Assembly: GCA_002335385.1 (NCBI GenBank)
Contig: DCVK01000036.1
Coordinates: 1 to 46,589, forward strand
Reading direction: 5' to 3'
Source: Candidatus Aminicenantes bacterium UBA2190
GTDB lineage: Bacteria > Acidobacteriota > Aminicenantia > UBA2199
DNA: 46,589 bases
This document shows, piece after piece, positions 39,747 to 46,589 of the stretch. The notes below the pieces were generated by a model, which did not search any database, had not been told where the DNA came from, and was given only the letters and a program-made list of their open reading frames with translations. Both the position numbers and the translations under genes were made by a program. Numbering within the stretch: the stretch's first letter is position 1; the number at the start of each line of letters is the position of its first letter.

Positions 39747-41063
39747 ATGGTCCGTGAACTCAAGGCCTTGCTCATGGCCCTGGTCATTATCGCCGGCGCG
39801 GCCATGCCGGCGCCGGCCCAGGCGCAGGAAACCCGGGACACGGCGCGCCTGAAATTCTACTTCTGGGAGCGCGTACGCCAGGAGAGCTGGGACAACACCA
39901 TGAGCCTCGACGAGGCGGCCGCCGACACCAGCTCGTATGTGCGCCTGCGCACCAGCCTCGGCGCCGAATGGGCGCCGTCCGGGGCGTGGCGGCTCCACCT
40001 GCGCCTGACCAACGAGAACCGCGTCTACCTGGCCCCGAAACTGGACCCGCGGCTGAAGACCGATTTCAACGTCCACGAAGTCATCTTCGACCAATTATAC
40101 GTGCGCTGGAACAGCCCCGGCCGCCAGGGGCTGACCGCCACCGTGGGACGCTTCGACATGATGCTCGGCGAGGGTTTCCTGGTCATGGACGGCGGCCCGC
40201 TCGACGGCTCGCGCTCGGGATATTTCAACGGCCTGCGGCTGGATTGCGCACTGAAAAACAGAAACAACCTGACCTTCTTTTTCGTGCGCCAGCCGCGCTC
40301 CGACACGCTGCTGCCTGTCGTCAACGACAAGCACCAGGCCATGGTGGAACAGGAGGAGCAGGGCCTCGGCTTCTATTTCAGCGGCAAGGCGAAGCAGACG
40401 GGGATGGATGCCTACCTGTTCCGCAAGGACACGTTCGCCTTCGGCCTGCTGCCCGCCGGCGCCCTGCACATCGCCGGCGGCCGCCTGGTCCACCCCTTCT
40501 CGCCGAAGCTGTCGCTGACCGCCGAGGGGGCCGTCCAGCTCGGGACGCTCGCTGACAGGAACCGCCGCGGCCTGGGCGGCTATTTCCACCTCGACCACAA
40601 GCCGGGCCGGCGCTTTCCCGTGCCGGCGCAGCTGACGCTCGGCGGCATCTACCTCAGCGGTGACGATCCGGCCACGCCGCGCCACGAGGGCTGGGACGCC
40701 GCCTTCAGCCGCTGGCCCAAGTGGAGCGACTCGCTCATCTACCTGCAGGCGCGGGAGACGCGCGTGGCCGACTGGACCAACTTCGTCTCGCTCTATGCCG
40801 GCCTGGTGCTCGAGCCGGCGGACAAGGTGAAGCTGCACCTGGCCTGGCACCGGCTGTCGGCCCCGGAAAAGACCGCCCCCTCGGCACTACTCAGCGGCGC
40901 CGGCCGCGACCGCGGCGACCTGCTGATCGCCAAGATCGCCTACGACGTTTCCAGGAATCTGGCCGGCCGCCTCATCTGGGAATACTTCCAGCCGGGCGAC
41001 TTCTACGTCGCCGGCGCCGACCCCTTTCACTGGCTGCAGTTCGAGTTGTTCTTCCGCTTCTAA
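39747..41063 (+). CDS. outer-membrane beta-barrel (alginate-export / porin-like)
   Basis: 438 aa from ATG 39747 with GGGAGG upstream; signal peptide 1-26 (ending AQAQ). Alternating hydrophobic strands, frequent aromatic girdle residues and a C-terminal phenylalanine (FELFFRF) are those of an outer-membrane barrel inserted by BamA. LRLTNENRVYL, LTATVGRFDMMLGEGFLVMDGGPLDGSRSGYFNGLRLD fits the alginate_exp family (AlgE-like), which in non-Pseudomonas bacteria is a general outer-membrane channel. The gene is 15 bases from a sodium:solute symporter, so the pair may carry one solute across both membranes. Confidence 0.82.
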   Translation: MVRELKALLMALVIIAGAAMPAPAQAQETRDTARLKFYFWERVRQESWDNTMSLDEAAADTSSYVRLRTSLGAEWAPSGAWRLHLRLTNENRVYLAPKLDPRLKTDFNVHEVIFDQLYVRWNSPGRQGLTATVGRFDMMLGEGFLVMDGGPLDGSRSGYFNGLRLDCALKNRNNLTFFFVRQPRSDTLLPVVNDKHQAMVEQEEQGLGFYFSGKAKQTGMDAYLFRKDTFAFGLLPAGALHIAGGRLVHPFSPKLSLTAEGAVQLGTLADRNRRGLGGYFHLDHKPGRRFPVPAQLTLGGIYLSGDDPATPRHEGWDAAFSRWPKWSDSLIYLQARETRVADWTNFVSLYAGLVLEPADKVKLHLAWHRLSAPEKTAPSALLSGAGRDRGDLLIAKIAYDVSRNLAGRLIWEYFQPGDFYVAGADPFHWLQFELFFRF

Positions 41064-41078
41064 AAAGAGGAGAAAAGC

Positions 41079-42512
41079 ATGATCCTGAAAATCACGGTGT
41101 TGACCCTTTACGTGCTGGCCATCGTGGCCATCGGCGTCCTGCGCGGCAGGAAAACGGCCTCCTTCCACGACTTCTTCCTCGGCGGCGGCAAGATCGGCCC
41201 CTGGATGACCGCCTTCACCTACGGCGCCGCCTATTTCTCGGCGGTGATCTTCATCGGCTTCTCGGGCAAGATCGGCTGGCAGTTCGGCTATTCGGGCGTG
41301 TGGATCGCCGCGGGCAACGCCCTGGTCGGGGTGCTGCTCGTCTGGTGGCTGCTGGGCTGGCGGGTCAAGAAGATGTCGCAGGAGACCGGGGTCAGCACCA
41401 TGCCCGAGTATTTCGAGAAGCGCTACGACAGCCGCTTCCTGAAATTCTTCACCTCCTCGGCCATCTTCGTGTTCTTCATCCCCTACTCGGCCGCCGTGTT
41501 CATCGGCCTCTCCTACCTGTTCCAGCTGAACTTCGGCACCGAGTTCTGGCAGGCGCTGGCCTTCATGGGGCTTTTCACCGCCGTCTACCTGGTGCTGGGC
41601 GGCTACAAGTCGATGAGCACGATCGACGTCCTTTTCGGCGTGCTGATGCTGGCCGGCGGCGGCGTATTCATCTTCAGCGTCATCGGCAAGGCCGGCGGCC
41701 TGGCCGCGGCCACGGCGCGGCTGGCGGCCATCGACCCCAGGCTGACCGCGGCGGTCGGCCCGCCGGGCTGGTGGCCCCTGTTCTGCATGGTCTTCCTGAC
41801 CTCGGTGGCCCCCTTCGCCATGCCGCAGCTGATGCAGAAGTTCTACGCCGTCCGCGACCGCAGGGCCATCCGCGCCGGCATGTGGATCTCCACGGCCTTC
41901 GCCATCGTGCTCTCGACCATCGCCTATTTCTCCGGCAGCTTCTCGCGGCTGCTGCTCTCGCCCGAGAACGCGCCCGGCGCCTTCGCCGCCGGCCGGCCCG
42001 TCTTCGACGCCCTGGTGCCCGAGCTCATCGCCAAGGCCGTGCCGCCCCAGCTCATCATCTTCATCCTGCTGCTGATCCTGTCGGCGTCGATGTCGACGCT
42101 GGCGGCGCTGGTGCTGATCTCCAGCTCGTCGCTGGCCAAGGACCTCTACGCCGGCTTCATCAACCCCAAGGTGTCCGACCGCAGCCTGACGCGCATGATG
42201 CGCTGGTTGAGCGCCTTCTTCATCCTGCTCTCGGTCATTCTCGCCTACCTGCGGCCGGAGACCATCGTCACCATCCTGGGCATCTCCTGGGGCGCCATCG
42301 GCTCGGTGTTCCTGGGGCCCTTCATCTGGGGGCTGTTCACGAAGTGGGCGAACCGCTTCGGCGCCATCGCCTCGTCGGTCCTGGCCCTGGCCGTCTGCCT
42401 GGCCATGTACCTGGCGGGCCGCCCCTCGCCCGAGGCCGGCACCGTGGGCATGATGGTGTCATTGGCGGCGACGCCCTTGCTCAGCCTGCTGGGAAGGAGA
42501 AAGACGGGCTAG
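41079..42512 (+). CDS. sodium:solute symporter family protein, 477 aa
   Basis: SSS family with about 13 membrane helices. FHDFFLGGGKIGPWMTAFTYGAAYFSAVIFIGFSGK near residues 28-62 is the sodium-site and substrate-loop region; GGYKSMSTIDVL and LILSASMSTLAALVLISSS (TM8, Na+ site Ser pair) are the family's later signatures. It has GAGGAG upstream and follows the barrel gene in one operon. The substrate is unknown; short-chain carboxylates, sugars and amino acids are all possible. It has no large loop insertion, unlike the ActP-type protein at 27586-29493. Confidence 0.85.
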   Translation: MILKITVLTLYVLAIVAIGVLRGRKTASFHDFFLGGGKIGPWMTAFTYGAAYFSAVIFIGFSGKIGWQFGYSGVWIAAGNALVGVLLVWWLLGWRVKKMSQETGVSTMPEYFEKRYDSRFLKFFTSSAIFVFFIPYSAAVFIGLSYLFQLNFGTEFWQALAFMGLFTAVYLVLGGYKSMSTIDVLFGVLMLAGGGVFIFSVIGKAGGLAAATARLAAIDPRLTAAVGPPGWWPLFCMVFLTSVAPFAMPQLMQKFYAVRDRRAIRAGMWISTAFAIVLSTIAYFSGSFSRLLLSPENAPGAFAAGRPVFDALVPELIAKAVPPQLIIFILLLILSASMSTLAALVLISSSSLAKDLYAGFINPKVSDRSLTRMMRWLSAFFILLSVILAYLRPETIVTILGISWGAIGSVFLGPFIWGLFTKWANRFGAIASSVLALAVCLAMYLAGRPSPEAGTVGMMVSLAATPLLSLLGRRKTG

Positions 42513-42516
42513 GGGT

Positions 42517-42649
42517 CTCAAGGGAAGGCAAAGGGAAAGGCAGAGGGAAAGACAGAGGGAAGACAAAGTGGAAAAGAGGTCCTGAAAGAGCTTTTCCCAC
42601 TCACTCTTCCCTTTCTCCCCTCTCCCTCTTCCCTCTCTCTTCCCTTGAG
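42517..42649. terminator. 133-base purine/pyrimidine inverted repeat between convergent genes
   Basis: The left arm starts CTCAAGGGAA and consists of AGGGAAAGGCAG-type units of 11-12 bases; the right arm is pyrimidine-rich and ends TTCCCTTGAG, the exact complement. A tighter core is AAAAGAGGTCCTGAAAGAGCTTTT. The hairpin lies between the symporter gene and the convergent methyltransferase gene and may end transcription from both sides. Confidence 0.55.
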
Positions 42650-42677
42650 CGATTCTTTTCGCTGGCCGGCCCGGGTA

Positions 42678-43310
42678 TCAGGCCGTGAGCACCGCAAGCC
42701 GGCCGGAGACGGCCAGTTCGGAAAAGCCGTAATGGTCCCGGAGCCATTCCAGGGTCCGCTCCTGGTAGAAAAAAACATGGGTCGTGTCGTTCGCATACGG
42801 CCACGCCGCGAGCTCGATCCCCGGCGCATAGAGCTCAGTCTGGCAAAAGAGCTTTCCCCCGCTTTTCAGCAGCGAGCGCAGCAGCCTGAATTCCCGGGCC
42901 GGATCCCGGAAGTGCTCGATCACTTCGCAGCAGACGATATAATCATAGGTCCGCTCCTGCATCCCCGGGAGGTCGCGGAAGAAAGGATCGTACTGAGCGA
43001 TGCGATAACCCTGCTCCGCCAGCAGCTTGGAGACGACCGGGCCGGTGCCGCAGCCGAAATCCAGCCCCTGCTGCTCCGGGCGGCACTGTTCCAGCACGAG
43101 GTCCACCAGCGGCCGCACGAATGCCCGGTAGCGGGGATCGTCGACGTCGTTGCAATGCGCCGCGTATCTCCTCTTCTCGGCCTCAACGGAAAGGTGATGC
43201 CGCGGCGCCATGAAGACGGCGCCGCATAGGCCGCAGAGATAATAGGCCCTCTTTCTGGCCGTGCTGAAAAAAGCCGCCCGGCTGCGGCAGAGGGGGCAGG
43301 GTTCGCTCAT
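42678..43310 (-). CDS. class I SAM-dependent methyltransferase with N-terminal zinc ribbon
   Basis: 210 aa. C5-x2-C8 and C26-x2-C29 make a zinc ribbon as in methyltransferases that act on nucleotide-sugars or rRNA (the N-terminal Methyltransf_13 or RlmA-like type). SAM site GLDFGCGTGPVV (about 83-94), then CCEVIEHFRDPAREF (about 127-141), the methyltransf_11/23 acidic-histidine motif. The substrate is not identifiable. The start ATG 43310 has only a weak upstream site. It ends next to the inverted repeat at 42517-42649. Confidence 0.78.
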   Translation of the reverse strand: MSEPCPLCRSRAAFFSTARKRAYYLCGLCGAVFMAPRHHLSVEAEKRRYAAHCNDVDDPRYRAFVRPLVDLVLEQCRPEQQGLDFGCGTGPVVSKLLAEQGYRIAQYDPFFRDLPGMQERTYDYIVCCEVIEHFRDPAREFRLLRSLLKSGGKLFCQTELYAPGIELAAWPYANDTTHVFFYQERTLEWLRDHYGFSELAVSGRLAVLTA

Positions 43311-43371
43311 ATCCGGAATAGTATAGCGGGCATGACCCGCCGGTCAAGCGGCGTGCCCCGAACCGGGGCGA

Positions 43372-45117
43372 TCACAAGGATCGCTTCGGCTGCTCCTTCT
43401 TCCTGTTGTCCTTGCGCTGGTCGGGCTTGATGAAGACCGGGTGGCCCTTGATCTGGCAGTTGCGCATGACCTCGATCACCCGGGCGGCCAGCGCCGCGGG
43501 CACGTCGACCAGGCTGAAGTCGTCATGGATCTCGATGGCGCCGATCTGGCGCCCGGTGAGATCGGTCTCGCCGGTGATGGCCCCGACGATGTCCCCGGGG
43601 CGGACGCCCTGCAGCTTGCCCAGCTTGATCTTCAGCCGCGTCGCTTCGCCCGCGGTCAAGCGCGGCCCGGGGTCGGCCGCGGCCTTGCGTTCCCTGTCTT
43701 TGCCGGGCTTGCTCTTCGTCCGTGCCGATCCGCCCGCGTCGGCGGCGGGCATGGGCTCGGCGGCCGCCGGCCCAACTCTGTGGGCGGCGTCCCCTTGGGG
43801 GGCCGCCAGGGAGCTCCCGGGCTTGCCGTCCTTTTCCATGATCATTTTCAGCAGCGCCGCGGCGACGTCCAGCGATGAATGGTCGTCCCCGGTCAGCTTT
43901 TCGACCAGGGCGGCGTATTTCTCCCCGGCTTCCGTCTCCATGATCCGGCGCACCTTTTCCAGCACGGCGCCGTTGCGGATCTCCTCGACGTCGTCGGTCG
44001 AGGGCAGGCGCTGGCGGCGGATGCGCGTCTTGGCGAATCGCTGGATCTCGGCGAGCTTGAACAGCTCGCGGCCGCCGACGAAGGTGAAGGCGCGGCCGCT
44101 CCTGCCGGCCCGGGCCGTGCGCCCGATGCGGTGCACGTAGTATTCCTCGTCGCGGGGCACGTCGTAGTTGACCACCACCTCGATGTCGTCGACGTCGAGG
44201 CCGCGCGCCGCCACGTCGGTGGCCACCAGGATCTCCAAACGGCCGCTGCGGAACTGGTTCATCACCCGGTCGCGGAACATCTGCTTCATGTCGCCGTGCA
44301 GGCCGCTGGCGGCGTAGCCCCGCGCCTGCAGCTTTTCGACCAGCTCGTCGACGCGGATCTTGGTGTTGCAGAAGACCAGGGCCCGCTTCATGTCCTGGAT
44401 GTCGATCAGCCGCGCCAGGATCTCGGTCTTCTGGAATTCCTTGACCTCGTAATAGGTCTGCTCGACGCCGGGAACGGTCAGCTCCTCGTGCACCACGCGG
44501 ATCAGCTCGGGCTTGTCCTGGAACGACCGGCTCAGGGACAGGATGGCCCTGGGCATGGTGGCCGAGAAGAGCAACGTCTGGTGCGGGGCGGGGACGGCGC
44601 CCAGGATGAACTTCATCTCGTCGACGAAGCCCATGTCCAGCATCTCGTCGGCCTCGTCGAGCACCACCGTGCGCGCCGCGTCCAGCTGCAGGGTCTTGCG
44701 CTCCATGTGGTCGCGGACGCGGCCGGGGGTGCCCACCACCACCTGCACGCCGCGCTGCAGGGCGGCGATCTGGCGCTCGATGGGCTGACCGCCGTACACC
44801 GGCAGGATGCGCAGGTCCTTCTTGTACTTGCCGAGCAGCTTCAGCTCCTCGGCGATCTGCACGGCCAGCTCGCGCGTGGGGCAGAGGATCAGCGCCTGCA
44901 CCTTCTTGAGGGCGGGCTCGATGCGCTCGACGATCGGGATGCCGAAGGCGGCGGTCTTGCCGGTGCCGGTCTGGGCCTGGCCGACGATGTCGGCGCCGGC
45001 GAGCAGCGGACCGATGGCCAGCGACTGGATCGGCGTGGCCTCCTCGAAGCCCATCTCGGCGATGGCCTTGTTCATTTCATGGGAAAGGTTGAAATCGGAA
45101 AAATTCTTCTTCAGCAT
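43372..45117 (-). CDS. deaD: DEAD-box ATP-dependent RNA helicase, DeaD/CsdA type
   Basis: 581 aa. Q motif with ATPIQ (27-31), motif I AQTGTGKT (48-55), PTREL (80-84), TPGR (130-133), DEAD (154-157), SAT (185-187), then the helicase C domain with RGLDVDD and HRIGRTARAGRSGRA. After a variable, Ala/Asp-rich linker (about 440-505), a DbpA-like RNA-binding domain (about 508-565: IKLGKLQGVRPGDIVGAITGETDLTG) ends in a basic tail (KDNRKKEQPKRSL). It unwinds structured RNA in ribosome assembly and mRNA decay. The gene follows typA on the same strand 34 bases away, a possible two-gene unit. Confidence 0.93.
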   Translation of the reverse strand: MLKKNFSDFNLSHEMNKAIAEMGFEEATPIQSLAIGPLLAGADIVGQAQTGTGKTAAFGIPIVERIEPALKKVQALILCPTRELAVQIAEELKLLGKYKKDLRILPVYGGQPIERQIAALQRGVQVVVGTPGRVRDHMERKTLQLDAARTVVLDEADEMLDMGFVDEMKFILGAVPAPHQTLLFSATMPRAILSLSRSFQDKPELIRVVHEELTVPGVEQTYYEVKEFQKTEILARLIDIQDMKRALVFCNTKIRVDELVEKLQARGYAASGLHGDMKQMFRDRVMNQFRSGRLEILVATDVAARGLDVDDIEVVVNYDVPRDEEYYVHRIGRTARAGRSGRAFTFVGGRELFKLAEIQRFAKTRIRRQRLPSTDDVEEIRNGAVLEKVRRIMETEAGEKYAALVEKLTGDDHSSLDVAAALLKMIMEKDGKPGSSLAAPQGDAAHRVGPAAAEPMPAADAGGSARTKSKPGKDRERKAAADPGPRLTAGEATRLKIKLGKLQGVRPGDIVGAITGETDLTGRQIGAIEIHDDFSLVDVPAALAARVIEVMRNCQIKGHPVFIKPDQRKDNRKKEQPKRSL

Positions 45118-45151
45118 GGTCGGTTTCCTCTGGATGTCGGCAGCCGGGGCT

Positions 45152-46589
45152 TCAGCCCGCTTTCTTCTGCTTCTCGTCCTGCTTGCGCTCGTTGGCCTCG
45201 AGCTTCTTCTTGCGCATGCGCATGTTCTTCGGAGTCACCTCGAGCAGCTCGTCGTCCTCGATGTAGTCCAGCGCCTGCTCCAGGGAGAACTGCCGCGGCG
45301 GCGTCAGGCGCACGGCGTCGTCGGAGCCGGCGGCGCGCATGTTGGTCAGCTTCTTGCCGCGGCTGACGTTGACCGTCAGGTCGTTGTCCTTGCTGTGCTC
45401 GCCGACGATCATGCCGGCATAGACCGGGACGCCGGCGCCGATGAACAGGCTGCCGCGCTCCTGCAGGCCGAAGAGGCCGTAGGCCACCGAAACGCCGGGC
45501 TCGTGGGCGATCAGCACCCCCTTGGTCTTGCGGTTCATCTCGCCCTTGAAGGGCTCGTAGCCCATGAAGGAGTGGTTGAGGATGCCGGTGCCGCGCGTGG
45601 AGGTCATGAAGTCGTTATTCACGCCGATCAGGCCCCGCGCCGGGATCCTGAACTCGAGGCGCGTGTAGCCGTCGGAGCCGGGCAGCAGGTGCTGCAGCTC
45701 GCCCTTGCGCTGGCCCAGCATCTCGATCACCACGCCCGAGTAGGCGTCGGCGACGTCGATCACGGCCAGCTCCATCGGCTCGCAGCGCTCGCCCTTGACG
45801 ATGCGGCAGATCACCTCGGGGCGGGAGACCTGGAACTCGTAGCCTTCGCGGCGCATGTTCTCGATCAGGATTGACAGCTGCAGGGTGCCGCGCCCCTTGA
45901 TCACGAAGGCCTTCCTGGAGTCGGTCTCCTCGAGGCGCAAGCTGGCGTTGTTCAGGATCTCGCGGCGCAGGCGCTCGTGCAGCTGGGTCGAGGTGACAAA
46001 GCGGCCGTCCTGGCCGGCGAACGGCGAGTCGTTGACGGCGAAGGTCATGGCCAGGGTGGGCTCGTCGATGTCCATGGCCGGCAGCGCCAGCGGCTGGTCG
46101 AAGTCGGCCACCGTTTCGCCCAGGTCGATGGTCTCGATGCCGGCCAGCGAGACGATGTCGCCGGCGACGGCCTCGGGGACGCTGACGCGCTGGATGCCGT
46201 CGTAGGTGAAGATGCGCGTGACCTTGCAGGGCCTGCGCTCGCCGTCGCGCTTGATCAGCATGACCTCCTCGCCCTGGGTCACCGTGCCGTTGTGGATGCG
46301 GCCGGTGCCGATCTTGCCCAGGTAGTTGTCGTAGCTGATCGCCGAGGCCATGAACTGGAACGGGGCGTCGCGGTCGCCCTCGGGCTCGCGCACGTGGCGC
46401 AGGATCGTCTCGAAGAGGGGCTTCAGGTTCTTGTTCTTGTCGTGCAGCTCGTTGCGGGCGACGCCCTCCTTGGCCGAGGCGTAGAGGACGGGGAAGTCGA
46501 GCTGGTGCTCGTCGGCGCCCAGCTCGACGAAGAGGTCGAAGACGGCGTTGAGCACCTCGTCGGCGCGGGCGTTGGGGCGGTCGATCTTG
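45152..46589 (-). CDS. typA: translational GTPase TypA/BipA, C-terminal part (5' end outside window)
   Basis: The frame is open from the right edge through KIDRPNARADEVLNAVFDLF to TGA at 45152; 478 codons are seen. KIDRP is the continuation of the G4 NKID motif (N is cut off). Domain II follows, then the TypA-specific SFMGYEPFKGE and GLFGLQERGSLFIGAG, and the C-terminal domain with MRAAGSDDAVRLTPPRQFSLEQALDYIEDDELLEVTPKNMRMRKK, the hallmark of TypA. The tail is charged. TypA binds the ribosome under stress and in subunit assembly. Confidence 0.95.
   Translation of the reverse strand, partial: KIDRPNARADEVLNAVFDLFVELGADEHQLDFPVLYASAKEGVARNELHDKNKNLKPLFETILRHVREPEGDRDAPFQFMASAISYDNYLGKIGTGRIHNGTVTQGEEVMLIKRDGERRPCKVTRIFTYDGIQRVSVPEAVAGDIVSLAGIETIDLGETVADFDQPLALPAMDIDEPTLAMTFAVNDSPFAGQDGRFVTSTQLHERLRREILNNASLRLEETDSRKAFVIKGRGTLQLSILIENMRREGYEFQVSRPEVICRIVKGERCEPMELAVIDVADAYSGVVIEMLGQRKGELQHLLPGSDGYTRLEFRIPARGLIGVNNDFMTSTRGTGILNHSFMGYEPFKGEMNRKTKGVLIAHEPGVSVAYGLFGLQERGSLFIGAGVPVYAGMIVGEHSKDNDLTVNVSRGKKLTNMRAAGSDDAVRLTPPRQFSLEQALDYIEDDELLEVTPKNMRMRKKKLEANERKQDEKQKKAG

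Noticed and set aside
43879..45366. 495-codon + strand frame opposite deaD and typA
   Set aside because: Shadow of the high-GC minus-strand genes; no domain sense, very high His and Gln content.

Overview
The window is a GC-rich chromosomal segment of a Gram-negative bacterium. It encodes Sec signal peptides, lipoproteins, an outer-membrane beta-barrel, TypA, DeaD and RsgA. No rRNA or tRNA gene was seen. The gene content (secreted Ntn-hydrolase and S41 peptidases, S23-type four-helix-bundle gene, many REP-like repeats between genes, a proline-dehydrogenase-like FAD complex) would fit an anaerobic amino-acid user such as Candidatus Aminicenantes or another Acidobacteriota-related lineage. That assignment is an inference from gene style, not from a marker.

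Layout. 1-7.7 kb: mostly secreted proteins (ankyrin protein cut by the left edge, an Ntn-hydrolase, a serine beta-lactamase-like hydrolase, and a two-gene unit with a DUF6345-like protein) separated by REP/MITE-like elements and gene fragments. 7.7-8.8 kb: a graveyard of REP elements, a VWA-domain fragment and an internally deleted REP-associated (RAYT/Y1) transposase. 8.8-16 kb: TRIC-like channel, cupin, two copies of an NTF2-like gene made by a 526-bp segmental duplication, a nucleotidyltransferase pair resembling a toxin-antitoxin module plus the remnant of a second pair, a secreted GGCT-like protein, an S41-peptidase/TPR protein and an HD-domain protein. 16-23.5 kb: a lone GspE/PilT-like ATPase, two small membrane proteins, a repeat-containing secreted beta-sandwich protein, rsgA and a cardiolipin-synthase-like enzyme. 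23.8-29.8 kb: a four-gene minus-strand operon (DUF485-like subunit, acetate/cation symporter, metallophosphoesterase, and a large Cache-PAS-CBS-nucleotidyltransferase sensor). 30-34 kb: methyltransferase, S23 four-helix-bundle protein, M20 peptidase, lipoprotein. 34-39 kb: a tandem Lrp-type regulator divergent from a two-gene FAD/Fe-S amino-acid dehydrogenase operon, the whole block bracketed by 223-bp direct repeats. 39-42.5 kb: small-multidrug-export-like membrane protein, outer-membrane barrel plus sodium:solute symporter. 42.5-46.6 kb: methyltransferase, deaD and typA (cut by the right edge).

The most unusual feature is non-coding: many intergenic spaces are filled by short tandem repeats whose unit sequences differ from place to place but whose period is almost always seven bases (765-792, 33130-33231, 34075-34375, 38791-39089). 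In two places 6- or 10-base repeats lie inside reading frames. A second theme is two REP families. One is tied by its sequence context to decayed RAYT transposase genes. Likely functional links: the sensor-nucleotidyltransferase operon probably couples carboxylate uptake to a signalling output, and the Lrp-like regulator probably controls the adjoining dehydrogenase. Both are inferences from neighbourhood.
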